Both the position numbers and the translations under genes were made by a program. A DNA stretch of 64,000 bases from Paenibacillus sp. oral taxon 786 str. D14 (lineage in GTDB: Bacteria; Bacillota; Bacilli; Paenibacillales; Paenibacillaceae), in NCBI RefSeq assembly GCF_000159955.1, contig NZ_GG695985.1, positions 44,641-108,640 on the forward strand, read 5' to 3'. This document shows positions 1 to 8,731 of this stretch, piece by piece. Below the pieces are notes generated by a model. The model was not told where the DNA came from. It was given only the letters and a program-made list of their open reading frames with translations, and ran no database searches. Every line of letters begins with the position of its first letter. The first letter of the stretch is position 1.

Positions 1-2
1 TC

Positions 3-347
3 CCCGCCCGGCTGACGGCGCTATTGCTGTTCGCCGCAGCCTGGGCTTTGCGGCTGGATGCCCGCGGCGCGCGGCGAGCGGTACGCCGCGATGCCCCCAA
101 GCATCCGAGCCCGAACAGCGGCTACCCGGAGGCCGCGGTGGCCGGGGCGCTGGGCGTGCGGCTCGGCGGAGAAAATTCCTACCACGGCGTCGTATCGTTC
201 CGCGCTTATATGGGGGAGAAAACCCGCGAGCTGGTGCCCGAGGACGTAGCCAGCACGGCCCGCTTGATGTTCTGGGCCGCCAATGCCACGGTGATCCTGG
301 GAACGGGGATCTGGATTGCGGTCACCGGGAATTGGGGTTGGATATAG
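3..347 (+). CDS. cbiB: CbiB/CobD adenosylcobinamide-phosphate synthase, C-terminal part
   Basis: The reading frame is open from the window edge, so the N-terminal part lies outside. The family is an integral membrane enzyme that attaches aminopropanol phosphate to adenosylcobyric acid late in cobalamin synthesis. The visible ~114 residues carry the family's conserved block DAPKHPSPNSGYPEAAVAGA followed by GVRLGGENSYHG, and end in a hydrophobic helix. The frame stops with TAG at 345-347, 36 bases before the cobC start, so the two are probably co-transcribed. Identity is confident from the conserved block. The true start and length cannot be seen. Confidence 0.92.
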   Translation, partial: PARLTALLLFAAAWALRLDARGARRAVRRDAPKHPSPNSGYPEAAVAGALGVRLGGENSYHGVVSFRAYMGEKTRELVPEDVASTARLMFWAANATVILGTGIWIAVTGNWGWI

Positions 348-383
348 TCGGAATCGTTGGCACGCAGGGGAGGTGGAAAGAGG

Positions 384-1070
384 ATGAATGTGGAATGGTG
401 GCTGGTTCGCCACGGCCTTACAGCATGGAACACGGAACGCCGATATCAAGGCCACAGCGATCCCCCGTTGCTGCCGGGAGAAGCGTCGGGTTTAACCGAA
501 CTGCGCCGGGAACTGGAAGGGGTAAACTTTGCAGCGGTGTATGCCAGCGATTTGCGGCGCTGTTTGGAAACGTTGGCTTGGGCCCGTCCCGATCTACTGG
601 ACAAGGTGCACATCGACCCCCGGCTGCGGGAAATGAACTTTGGCCAGTGGGAAGGCCAAACCTATGAGATGCTCAAGGATGACGAGAGGTACCGAGCCTG
701 GATCGATGACCCGCAGGCGATAACGCCGCCCGGCGGCGAATCGTGGCAGGCTTTTCAATCGCGCGTATCGGAGGTATGCCGGGATCTGCTGGAGCGTTCT
801 GGAGCTGTGAAGGGGACGGTATCGGGCCCCCTAAGCCGGGCCAGCGACCAACCCGCGGAGCCTCTTTCGCTAGGGCTGGCGCCGCAACCCTCAGCATCAG
901 CGCAAGAACCTTTGCGCCTGCTGATCGTCACCCACGGCGGCGTTATGTCGTTGCTTTGTTCGCTGCTGCAGCCCGGCCTGGGGTTCTGGGATACCCATGT
1001 TGGGCCGGGCGGGATTCAACGTTTGTATTTTCAAGGGCAAGAAGAATCAGAAGGGGGGAAAGGAAGTTGA
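384..1070 (+). CDS. cobC: Histidine phosphatase family protein, probable alpha-ribazole phosphatase
   Basis: The 228-residue protein opens with a beta strand and the phosphohistidine motif RHG at residues 9-11. A second conserved histidine lies in THGGVMSLL near residue 186. This is the histidine phosphatase (phosphoglycerate mutase-like) fold. Position directly after cbiB and the size favour alpha-ribazole-5'-phosphate phosphatase, which dephosphorylates the lower-ligand nucleoside of cobalamin. The family also contains general phosphatases, so the substrate is an inference from context. ATG 384 is chosen because a GGGGAGG ribosome site ends 10 bases upstream; a TTG at 357 is also in frame but has no such site. 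The stop overlaps the next gene. Confidence 0.82.
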   Translation: MNVEWWLVRHGLTAWNTERRYQGHSDPPLLPGEASGLTELRRELEGVNFAAVYASDLRRCLETLAWARPDLLDKVHIDPRLREMNFGQWEGQTYEMLKDDERYRAWIDDPQAITPPGGESWQAFQSRVSEVCRDLLERSGAVKGTVSGPLSRASDQPAEPLSLGLAPQPSASAQEPLRLLIVTHGGVMSLLCSLLQPGLGFWDTHVGPGGIQRLYFQGQEESEGGKGS

Positions 1071-1972
1071 AGCTAAGTCTGCTGGATTTCGTTCCAAGGC
1101 TTCCGGGCTATTCGGCGGAGGAGGCGCTCGAACAGGCGATCCGTTTGGCCCGGGAGGCGGAAGCGCTGGGCTATCACCGCTACTGGACGTCGGAGCATCA
1201 CGGGATGGAAGGACTGGCCAGCGCGGCCCCTGAGGTACTGCTGTCCGCCATTGGAGCGGCGACCCGCCGGATTCGTCTTGGGTCTGGCGCTGTATTGCTA
1301 CCGCATTACAGTCCGCTGAAGGTTGCGGAAAGCTTCCGGCTGCTGTCGGCCCTGTATCCGGGGCGTGTCGACCTCGGCATCGGGAGAGCTCCCGGCGGTG
1401 AGGCGCACGTGACGATGGCTTTAAGCGGCAATTTTCTGGAACGGGTCGGCCGCTATCCGCAGCTGGCCAAGGATCTGGCTGACTTGCTAGCGGATAATTA
1501 CCGCTACGACGATCATCCGGTGATCGCCCGGCCGATTCCGCGGCTTCCGCTGGAGTTGTGGATGCTGGGCACCAATGTCAAGAGCGCAGGGTACGCAGCC
1601 GAGCTCGGAACGGGGTACGTTTTTGGCCAGTTTATGAGCGACAGTAACGGAGCAGAGATCCTGCGGTCGTACCGTGAAGCCTTCCGCCCCTCCGTTCACC
1701 TGGCCAAGCCGTCGACGATCCTGGCGGTGGGTCTCATCTGCGCGGAGACCGAAGCGCATGCAAAGACACTGGCGGCGAAGACGACGGAAGGGTTCCGCGA
1801 TCGCGGCGGGGCGCCTTTTCAATGGTTTGCCGGGACAGCCTTGCAAGCCCGCGAGTATTTGCAGGACCTGCAAAACCAGTGCAGGAACGACGAGTTCCTG
1901 ATCGTATCCCCCATCCCCGATTACGAGGAGCGGCTTCATTCCTATCGGCTACTGGCTGAGTTAGGTATATAA
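1067..1972 (+). CDS. Luciferase-like (LLM class) flavin-dependent monooxygenase
   Basis: The 301-residue protein has the LLM-class pattern: a first strand MKLSLLDFVP, an EHHG motif near residue 43, LGSGAVLLPHYSPLKVAE, and PGRVDLGIGRAPGG at about residues 97-110. Such enzymes use reduced flavin from a separate reductase to oxidise small organic substrates. The TTG start at 1067 overlaps the cobC stop (1068-1070) and follows a purine-rich GGGGGGAAAGGA ribosome site, so translation is coupled to the cobalamin gene. A terminator follows at about 2032-2072, which makes this the last gene of the cbiB-cobC transcript. The substrate is unknown. A role in lower-ligand or corrinoid chemistry is only a guess from position. 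Confidence 0.82.
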   Translation: MKLSLLDFVPRLPGYSAEEALEQAIRLAREAEALGYHRYWTSEHHGMEGLASAAPEVLLSAIGAATRRIRLGSGAVLLPHYSPLKVAESFRLLSALYPGRVDLGIGRAPGGEAHVTMALSGNFLERVGRYPQLAKDLADLLADNYRYDDHPVIARPIPRLPLELWMLGTNVKSAGYAAELGTGYVFGQFMSDSNGAEILRSYREAFRPSVHLAKPSTILAVGLICAETEAHAKTLAAKTTEGFRDRGGAPFQWFAGTALQAREYLQDLQNQCRNDEFLIVSPIPDYEERLHSYRLLAELGI

Positions 1973-2031
1973 TCCCGAGAAGCGGTCGCTCAACCCACTC
2001 CAAGCCGATCCAACATAACGATATACAAGTT

Positions 2032-2072
2032 CCCCTTGGCAACCAAGATATAGGCTAGGGGGCTTTTCTTTT
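2032..2072 (+). terminator. Rho-independent terminator after the LLM gene
   Basis: CCCCTTGGC (2032-2040) can pair with GCTAGGGGG (2054-2062), including G-U pairs, and is followed by CTTTTCTTTT. It closes the cbiB-cobC-LLM transcript. Confidence 0.6.
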
Positions 2073-2145
2073 CCTAGGGAAGGAAACAGGGGAGCATCTA
2101 CACACCTAAAAAAAACCTACCGGATATCCAAAGTCCACGCCTTGT

Positions 2146-2159
2146 TGAAAGCGCTTAAA
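2146..2159 (+). promoter_or_regulatory. Catabolite-responsive element (CcpA cre-like site)
   Basis: TGAAAGCGCTTAAA fits the cre consensus TGWAANCGNTNWCA in 13 of 14 positions and lies 44 bases before the sugar-binding protein start. CcpA control of a carbohydrate importer would be expected in a Firmicute. Binding is inferred from the motif only. Confidence 0.55.
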
Positions 2160-2202
2160 GGCATAATAATGGGTTTATCCTAAATACAGGGGGTATGATC
2201 CA

Positions 2203-3555
2203 ATGGTCAATCAGAAGCTATGGAAGAGAACTTCCGCAATCGCTTTAACCGCCGTATTGGCGCTGAGCCTGTCGGCATGTGGAGGCGGCGGTGCGAAGAA
2301 TAATGCGGCGGCGAATGAGCCTGCCGGAAACGGGGGGAAGAGCGGGAGTGGAGAGAAGATCACCATCACGTTCCAGAACATCTATCCGGACCCGGCTACT
2401 CCGTCCTATAAAACGATCCATGCACTGGTGGAAGAGTATGAAGCAGCACATCCCAATATCCACATCGAGCTCGACACGCTGAATACCGACCAGCAAAAAA
2501 TCAAGCTCAAAACGCAAGCGGCATCCAAAGAGGTTCCGGACATCACGATCGTGAACCCGGCCGCGCAAATGAAACCGTTCGTGGACGCCGGCCTGCTGGC
2601 ACCGCTGAACGACATGCTGGACCAAAACGGGCTGAAAGACACGTACCAAGAGGGTCTGCTTGATTATTACAGCTTCGACGGCAACGTTTATGCGCTGCCA
2701 GACGGGAACAACATCGAGGTCGTTTACTATAACAAGGAACTGTTCGAGCAAGCCGGCATCACGAAAGTACCGGAAACGTTCGACGAATTCCTGGATGACG
2801 TGAAAATTTTCAAAGAAAAAGGCATCACGCCGCTGGCGATCGGGGAGAAAGATTCTTGGACCGGTTCGTTCCTGTTCATGAACATCCTGCTTCGCACCAA
2901 CGGCGGCCCAGGCTTCCTGCAAGACGTCATGGACGGCAAGAAAACGTTCGAAGATCCGGCCTTCATCGAAGCCGTTGACAAGTTCCAAGAGCTGGTGCAA
3001 GCCGGTGCATTCCCGGACGGCGCAACCTCCATTGACGCTACGGCAGGCGGCAACATCTTCAAATCCGGCCAAGCCGCCATGTGGGTGATCGGTTCCTGGG
3101 AAACCGGGGCCATCGACGCTTCGTCCGTTGCAGGCAAAGTTGGTGCGTTCCCGTTCCCGACGGTGGGCGGCAAAGGGGATCCCAACGAGTTCATGCTGGC
3201 GCCGGGCAGCGCGTTTGCGGTATCGGCGAATAGCGAGCACTTGCAAGAAACGAAGGACTTCCTGAACTTCTTTACGCTGAACTTCCCGAAGAAGCAATTT
3301 GAGAACAAAAACGCTGTCGGCCTTGGCCAAAAAGTTGACGGCGACCTGAAAGCGGCCGGTTACTCCGACTTGGCCATCGAAGTCGCCGAATTGTTCAACA
3401 AGGTGAAGGGCGGCGACCTGGCGTTCGACAATACGATGAACCCGGCAACGGCGCAAGTCCACCTCAGCAGCATCCAGAACCTGTTCGTGCAGAAAGTGGA
3501 TTCCGCTCAAGTGGCCAAAGAGCATCAAACCGCCTATGAAGCCAACAAGCAGTAA
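2203..3555 (+). CDS. Sugar ABC transporter substrate-binding lipoprotein (family 1)
   Basis: The 450-residue protein starts with a lipoprotein signal peptide ending in the lipobox LSAC near residue 26. A low-complexity Gly/Asn-rich linker follows, then a family-1 extracellular solute-binding fold (ITITFQNIYPDPA; YNKELFEQAGI; MWVIGSWE). It would sit on the outer face of the membrane and hand an oligosaccharide or sugar to the permeases encoded next. The ATG at 2203 follows an AGGGGGT site. A cre-like site lies upstream and a large hairpin follows the gene. No ATPase is encoded locally, so a shared MsmX-type ATPase probably energises the importer. The sugar cannot be told from sequence. Confidence 0.92.
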   Translation: MVNQKLWKRTSAIALTAVLALSLSACGGGGAKNNAAANEPAGNGGKSGSGEKITITFQNIYPDPATPSYKTIHALVEEYEAAHPNIHIELDTLNTDQQKIKLKTQAASKEVPDITIVNPAAQMKPFVDAGLLAPLNDMLDQNGLKDTYQEGLLDYYSFDGNVYALPDGNNIEVVYYNKELFEQAGITKVPETFDEFLDDVKIFKEKGITPLAIGEKDSWTGSFLFMNILLRTNGGPGFLQDVMDGKKTFEDPAFIEAVDKFQELVQAGAFPDGATSIDATAGGNIFKSGQAAMWVIGSWETGAIDASSVAGKVGAFPFPTVGGKGDPNEFMLAPGSAFAVSANSEHLQETKDFLNFFTLNFPKKQFENKNAVGLGQKVDGDLKAAGYSDLAIEVAELFNKVKGGDLAFDNTMNPATAQVHLSSIQNLFVQKVDSAQVAKEHQTAYEANKQ

Positions 3556-3607
3556 TTCCATTAGCCAATAACCATACCTAATCTTCTAAAAAAAGTTACC
3601 TTTCCAT

Positions 3608-3659
3608 CGATGCGAAGTAGCCCTTGTAAGCATTCGTGCTAGAGCGCTTCTTCGCATCG
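3608..3659 (+). promoter_or_regulatory. Intercistronic hairpin between binding protein and permease
   Basis: CGATGCGAAG (3608-3617) is perfectly complementary to CTTCGCATCG (3650-3659). There is no long T-run, so it looks like an mRNA-stabilising or partly terminating structure of the kind that raises binding-protein level above permease level. Confidence 0.6.
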
Positions 3660-3682
3660 CATTTCTATTGGGGGGCGGAGAG

Positions 3683-4573
3683 ATGAAAGTACTGAAGGTG
3701 CCCGCACGCACAATAGCCGTCTTCGTATTACCTTGTCTGTTGTTGTATGTGTGCTTGGTGTTTGTTCCGATACTCGTATCGTTTGGGACCAGCCTGCTCA
3801 ACTGGGACGGGATCACCACCCCGAAGTTCACGGGACTGTCCAATTTCCGAGATATGTTCTGGAACGATCCGGTCTTCTGGCCGTCGGTCCGGAGAACGCT
3901 GCTTTATGCGGTAGCCTCCATGCTGGAGATTCCGCTTTGCTTGTTTTTTGCGATTTTGCTTAGCCGTTATTTGAAAAAGGGGAACACGCTGGCGTCGATC
4001 TATTTTACGCCGGTCATTTTATCGGTTGTGATCATCGGACAACTCTGGAAAACGATCTATAACCCGACCTCGATGGGCGGCATGCTGAACGGCGTGCTTA
4101 TCGCCCTGGGTCTGGACAGCTGGACGCATAACTGGCTGACCGAGCCGAAAATCGCGATGTACAGTCTGTATTTCGTGTCGCTGTGGCAGTATTTCGGCTA
4201 TCATTTGTTGATTCAATATACCGGGGTGCAGAACATTCCGGACGAGATTTATGAAGCTGCAAAAATCGACGGGGCAGAAGGGTTCAAAGCAGACCGCTAC
4301 ATCACAATGCCGCTGATCGTCCCGATCTTTAAAATATCGATCGTCCTGGCGTTTATCGGCTCGTTGCAAGCGTTCGACCTCGTCATGGTGATGACCGCAG
4401 GCGGACCGGCGCATGCCACCGACGTCATCTCCACGCATATGTACAACAGCTCGTTCCTGTCCTTGAAATACGGGTACGGCAGCGCGATTGCCACGTTCCT
4501 GGTTCTGTTGTGCCTCACATGCACGGCGATCATCAACTCCATCTTCAACAAGCTTGAGCGCAAATACAGCTAG
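3683..4573 (+). CDS. Sugar ABC transporter permease (MalF/UgpA type)
   Basis: The 296-residue protein has about six membrane helices and the binding-protein-dependent transport motif EAAKIDGAEGFKADRYITMP near residues 192-211, where the permease contacts the ATPase. It is the first of two permease subunits. ATG 3683 is chosen because a GGGGGCGGAG site lies just upstream and the N-terminus then begins directly before the first helix. The next permease starts 17 bases after its stop. Length and motif are typical of carbohydrate-uptake-1 permeases. The substrate is unknown. Confidence 0.92.
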   Translation: MKVLKVPARTIAVFVLPCLLLYVCLVFVPILVSFGTSLLNWDGITTPKFTGLSNFRDMFWNDPVFWPSVRRTLLYAVASMLEIPLCLFFAILLSRYLKKGNTLASIYFTPVILSVVIIGQLWKTIYNPTSMGGMLNGVLIALGLDSWTHNWLTEPKIAMYSLYFVSLWQYFGYHLLIQYTGVQNIPDEIYEAAKIDGAEGFKADRYITMPLIVPIFKISIVLAFIGSLQAFDLVMVMTAGGPAHATDVISTHMYNSSFLSLKYGYGSAIATFLVLLCLTCTAIINSIFNKLERKYS

Positions 4574-4590
4574 CAAAGGAGGCGAGGTTC

Positions 4591-5415
4591 ATGCGAAAAA
4601 TCAAAAAAGGAATCGTATACCTGCTGTTTGCGATTCCGGTGGTTACCCAGCTGTACCCGCTGTTGTGGCTGCTGCTGTATTCTTTGAAGACGAATGAGGA
4701 GATCATGGGCGGAAGCTTCTTCGCCTTGCCGAAAGAACTGCAGTGGCACAACTACAAAGACGCTTACGAGTCCGGGAGCTATTTGAAATATTTATCGAAC
4801 AGCGTGATCGTTACCGGCATCACGATGATCTGCGTCATCCTGCTCAGCTCGATGGTGGCGTATGCCATTTCGCGGTTCCGCTGGCGGTATGGGAACATGG
4901 TCATGACCATCTTTTTGATGGGGATGATGATTCCGATGCAGGCTACGCTGCTGCCGTTGATGGTGATTTTTAAAAATGTCGATATTCTAAATACGCATCT
5001 GTCGCTGATTTTGCCGTATATCGCTTTTTCCACCCCGATCTCCGTCTTTATCCTCAGCGGGTTTATGAAGAGCATCCCGGCGGAAATCGAGGAATCGGCG
5101 TTTATCGACGGAGCGAGCATTTATCGGATTTTCCGCAGCATTATTTTGCCGGTGTCCGTCCCGCCAATGATGACGGTTTGTATTTTAACCTTTATCACGA
5201 TTTGGAACGAATACATCTTGGCCGCCACGTTCATTTCGTCGGAGAGACTGAAGACGCTGCCGTTTGGGGTATATACATTCGTCAGCCAATATTCTGTAAA
5301 CTACGGAGCCATCGGCGCTTTCCTTGTGATGGGGGCGCTACCGGTCATTTTGATCTATTTCTTCCTGTCGAACCAAATTACGAAAGGAATGGTAGCCGGA
5401 GCAGTAAAAGGGTAA
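4591..5415 (+). CDS. Sugar ABC transporter permease (MalG/UgpE type)
   Basis: The 274-residue second permease subunit carries six predicted helices and the EAA-like motif EESAFIDGASIYRIFRSIIL near residues 168-187. It would pair with the preceding permease to form the channel and dock an ATPase not encoded here. An AAAGGAGG ribosome site precedes the ATG. The operon continues, after 35 bases, into a histidine kinase and response regulator. This is a common arrangement for Paenibacillus sugar importers and suggests that the importer and its sensor are regulated together. Confidence 0.92.
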   Translation: MRKIKKGIVYLLFAIPVVTQLYPLLWLLLYSLKTNEEIMGGSFFALPKELQWHNYKDAYESGSYLKYLSNSVIVTGITMICVILLSSMVAYAISRFRWRYGNMVMTIFLMGMMIPMQATLLPLMVIFKNVDILNTHLSLILPYIAFSTPISVFILSGFMKSIPAEIEESAFIDGASIYRIFRSIILPVSVPPMMTVCILTFITIWNEYILAATFISSERLKTLPFGVYTFVSQYSVNYGAIGAFLVMGALPVILIYFFLSNQITKGMVAGAVKG

Positions 5416-5450
5416 AGATTGCGCTTGCAAAATAAGGACGCCATCTTATA

Positions 5451-7265
5451 ATGAAGGAGCAGCAGGACACGGGGTTGGGAGGGAGAAAACAGTTGCGAAA
5501 CAGCTTTCATTCCATAAACCATCGGTTGTTTTTGCTGTTTCTTTTTTGTATGTCGGGCATTTTGCTGATCGTCAGCGTGCTCTACTACAGCCGGACGACT
5601 GAGCAATATCACGAGAAAATTAGTGACCTATCGCAGAAAAACGTAGCTCAAACCGTCGGGCTGTTTAGCCTGCTTTATGAAGGGTACGACAGCTTGTCGA
5701 AGTCGATCACCAACAATTTTGAAATGATCCGCCTGCTGAACGAAAAAACCGACGAGCCGGCGGTTGCCTATATTAACGAACAATCGATTACGAACATTAT
5801 CGGGGCGATCTTTTACTCGCGTGATGATTTGGTGGGCATTCACGTTATCACCAACCGGGGGAAGATCTACAATTACGGCAACTCGATGAATGTGCTGGAT
5901 CCGTCCTATCCCCAGGAAGACTGGTACCGCCAGCTCCGCGATTCGTCCGGGAAATTGGTATGGTTAGGCGTCTATTCCCACTCGCTGATCGATTTAGCCG
6001 AGGACAGCCCGGTGTTTGCCTTTGGCCGGCAAATTTTTGATTTGAACGAGCACAAACCGATTGGCGTCGTGCTTTACGAGGTGAACCCGGGGCCGGTGCT
6101 GGATGCTTTGGATAATCTCAAGCTGGGCGAGCATAGCGAGGTCTATCTCGTCAATCAGCAAGGCCAAGTTGTCTCCTCGTTGACCGAACCGGCACCGATG
6201 CTGGACGACCTCCCGAAGCTGGATGCAGCCCGCAACTTGGTTGTAGAGCAGGAGGGTTCGGGGATCACGGTGGCGTCCCGTCTGCCTTTTTCCGACTGGT
6301 CGGTGGTCAGCGTGACTCCCCGGCAGGATTTGAATGTAGAGTTATTGGAAACGAAGCGGTATTTGCTGATCGTCATTTCGATCCTGATCATCGTCTCCGC
6401 CGTCGTCGCCAGCATTGTGTCGCGGACAATTGCCAATCCGCTGAAGAAGCTGATCCGCGAGATGCGACAGGTGGAAATAGGGAACTTCCGCGGGATGGTG
6501 AACGTCTCCTCCTACCAGGAGATTAATATTCTGGTCGCCTCGTTTAACCGGATGGTCAGCCGGATTGAGGAGCTGATTGAGCGGGTGAAGATCTCCTCGG
6601 TCAGTGAGAAGAACGCCGAGCTGCATGCGCTGCAGTCGCAGGTGAATCCGCATTTTTTGTATAACACGCTGGATATGATTTATTGGATGCTGGATGAGAA
6701 GGAGAACGACCGGTTAGGCGAGCTCGTCTTATCGCTGTCATCGATGTTCCGCTACAGCAGCGAGTGGAAGGACGGAGCGAAGGTTACGCTGCGCGAAGAG
6801 CTGGAGCAGATCAACCATTATTTGACGATTATCTTGATTCGGCTGGAGGGCCGGCTTCGGGTGGAGAAATCGATCGATGAACGGTGGCTGGACATTCGTC
6901 TGCCGAAAATGACCGTTCAGCCGATTATCGAAAACGCGGTGAAATATGGGCTGGAATCGCTCAAACGCCAAGGTGTGCTTAAGTTATATACCCAAGAGGT
7001 TGGAGATGTGCTGAAAATCGTGGTGGAGGATAACGGCAACGGGATGACGGCCGAGCGGCTAGCTTGGTTGAAGCAGTCGATCAACTGCCCGATCCCGAAG
7101 GTATCCGGCACGGGCAGCAGCGGCATTGGGCTGCAAAATCTGCACCGCCGCCTTCAACATATGTTCGGCGAACGTTATGGTCTGGAGATCGAAAGCATTC
7201 CTGATCAAGGAACCAAGGTGGCCGTCGTGCTGCCGCTTCCGATGGAGGGGGAGGTTGCCACATGA
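5451..7265 (+). CDS. Sensor histidine kinase of the YesM/LytS class
   Basis: The 604-residue protein has a first membrane helix at about 24-45, a ~255-residue extracellular Cache-like sensor, a second helix near 302-322, a HAMP segment, a His_kinase domain with phospho-acceptor H401 in NPHFLYN, and a C-terminal ATPase domain (ENAVKYGLES; DNGNGM). It should sense an external cue, probably linked to the adjacent importer, and phosphorylate the next gene product. A TTG at 5493 with a better ribosome site (GGGAGGGAG) is an alternative start that would remove 14 residues. The stop overlaps the regulator start by four bases. Confidence 0.93.
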   Translation: MKEQQDTGLGGRKQLRNSFHSINHRLFLLFLFCMSGILLIVSVLYYSRTTEQYHEKISDLSQKNVAQTVGLFSLLYEGYDSLSKSITNNFEMIRLLNEKTDEPAVAYINEQSITNIIGAIFYSRDDLVGIHVITNRGKIYNYGNSMNVLDPSYPQEDWYRQLRDSSGKLVWLGVYSHSLIDLAEDSPVFAFGRQIFDLNEHKPIGVVLYEVNPGPVLDALDNLKLGEHSEVYLVNQQGQVVSSLTEPAPMLDDLPKLDAARNLVVEQEGSGITVASRLPFSDWSVVSVTPRQDLNVELLETKRYLLIVISILIIVSAVVASIVSRTIANPLKKLIREMRQVEIGNFRGMVNVSSYQEINILVASFNRMVSRIEELIERVKISSVSEKNAELHALQSQVNPHFLYNTLDMIYWMLDEKENDRLGELVLSLSSMFRYSSEWKDGAKVTLREELEQINHYLTIILIRLEGRLRVEKSIDERWLDIRLPKMTVQPIIENAVKYGLESLKRQGVLKLYTQEVGDVLKIVVEDNGNGMTAERLAWLKQSINCPIPKVSGTGSSGIGLQNLHRRLQHMFGERYGLEIESIPDQGTKVAVVLPLPMEGEVAT

Positions 7266-8473
7266 ATATTTTAATTGCCGATGACGAACGGGCGATTCGC
7301 GAGGGCATTAAGCGAACGATTAAGCGGATTTATCCGGAGTACGGGGTGGAACTGGCCGAAGGGGCTGAGGAAGCGGCGAAGCTGATGGGTGAGAAGCGAT
7401 TCGACATCGTGCTGACCGATATTTTGATGCCGGGAATGAACGGCCTGGAATTCATGCGTATTTTCAAACGCAGATTTCCCCGGGTGAAGTGGGTGGTCAT
7501 CTCCGCGCACAGCGAATTCGCCTATGCCCAGGAGGCGGTGCGGCTGGGAGCTCGCGATTATCTGCTGAAGCCGATCGGGAAGACGCGCCTGCAGGAAATT
7601 ATCAGTACCCTGGCCACGGAGGTCCGTGAAGAAAGCGAGCTGACGAAGGAAGAGGAGCTGTTAAAAGCTAATCTGAAATATTTGCGCGAGGGCGTATTTC
7701 AGCGATTGGCGTCGGGGCTGGATATCGGGAACCTGGATTTGACGCCGTTTATGGAGGACTATCAAAGCTTTTATTTGATGATGGTTCAGATGGATGCCGG
7801 GGACAAAAGCGTGCGGCTGGAGCATTTTATCGTTGAAAACGTGTTGTCCGAGCTGATCGAGCGCCATGGCCGGGGGTTTGTTGTCAGCTATGACCGCCAA
7901 AGCCTGCTGGGACTGATCACGCCGCGGGAGCCGGAGCGAATCGAACGGTTTCAGGAGGAAGTGAAGGCGCATTTGAAGCACTATTTGAAGGTGCCTTTTC
8001 AAATCGTGCATTCAGGCTTAAACAACGATTTCAAGTCGGTGCCGCAGGTGGTCATGCGCATGAAACAGGCTTCCGATTCGCCGGTTGCCTTGCTGGATCC
8101 GCCGAAGGGCAGCGGGGAGAAAGCGATCGAAGTTGCCCTCCAATATATCAAGGAGCACTACAATGAGGAGCTTTCTTTGGAAAAGGTCGCTTCCGTCGTC
8201 TTCCTGAACCCGGCGTATTTCAGCCAGCTGTTTAAGCAGAAGGTGGGACTCGGCTACAAGGAATACGTAACCTCGCTCCGTCTGGAGCAAGCGAAGCAGC
8301 TGCTGCTGAACCCGAAGCTGAAGATCGCGGAGATTGCGGAATACCTCGGGTATCAGGACATCCGCCATTTCGCGCAGATGTTCCGCAAGAAGTATCAAGT
8401 CACGCCGAATGAATACCGGCAGCAGCAGAATATTAACATCTTGCTGGCCAGCAGCGGCAAGCGGAGTAAGTAG
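7262..8473 (+). CDS. Response regulator with AraC-type DNA-binding domain (YesN class)
   Basis: The 403-residue protein has a receiver domain at the N-terminus with phospho-acceptor D53 in LTDILMPGMNG and conserved K104 in LLKPIGK. A variable middle follows, then an AraC helix-turn-helix pair at about 290-390 (VASVVFLNPAYFSQLFKQK; IAEIAEYLGY). The start overlaps the kinase stop as ATGA, so the two are co-translated. The likely target is the promoter of the upstream sugar importer, as in other YesM/YesN-linked loci. A terminator follows near 8575. Confidence 0.93.
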   Translation: MNILIADDERAIREGIKRTIKRIYPEYGVELAEGAEEAAKLMGEKRFDIVLTDILMPGMNGLEFMRIFKRRFPRVKWVVISAHSEFAYAQEAVRLGARDYLLKPIGKTRLQEIISTLATEVREESELTKEEELLKANLKYLREGVFQRLASGLDIGNLDLTPFMEDYQSFYLMMVQMDAGDKSVRLEHFIVENVLSELIERHGRGFVVSYDRQSLLGLITPREPERIERFQEEVKAHLKHYLKVPFQIVHSGLNNDFKSVPQVVMRMKQASDSPVALLDPPKGSGEKAIEVALQYIKEHYNEELSLEKVASVVFLNPAYFSQLFKQKVGLGYKEYVTSLRLEQAKQLLLNPKLKIAEIAEYLGYQDIRHFAQMFRKKYQVTPNEYRQQQNINILLASSGKRSK

Positions 8474-8574
8474 GGAAGAGCGTTCTGTTCTGGTGTACAA
8501 TGGGAGAATGAACGAATAGACGAGAGAGGATGCCGCAAGATTGCACCCAAGATATAGGATGGTATGGATTGTTC

Positions 8575-8616
8575 AAAGAGGAATGTGACGTGTTGTGTTA
8601 CATTCCTCTTTTTTAT
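8575..8616 (+). terminator. Rho-independent terminator after the two-component system
   Basis: An AGAGGAATGT arm and an ACATTCCTCT arm flank a short loop and run into TTTTTTA near 8609-8615. It ends the transporter/two-component operon. The remaining bases up to 8731 hold only a possible TATAAT at 8694-8699 ahead of the next gene. Confidence 0.8.
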
Positions 8617-8731
8617 TTACAAAATTCCGTCGATTATTTGCACCCAACTTCGGAATGCCTAAATTTTTCCTTTCTATACCTTTAGTCCTATTCTATAATG
8701 TTAGCAAAATTTACATATCAGGGGTGGGAGT

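Noticed and set aside
2245-3561. 438-codon open frame antisense to the sugar-binding protein gene
   Set aside because: The plus strand encodes a clear family-1 binding protein with signal peptide. The antisense frame has no family features and arises from GC-rich codon bias.
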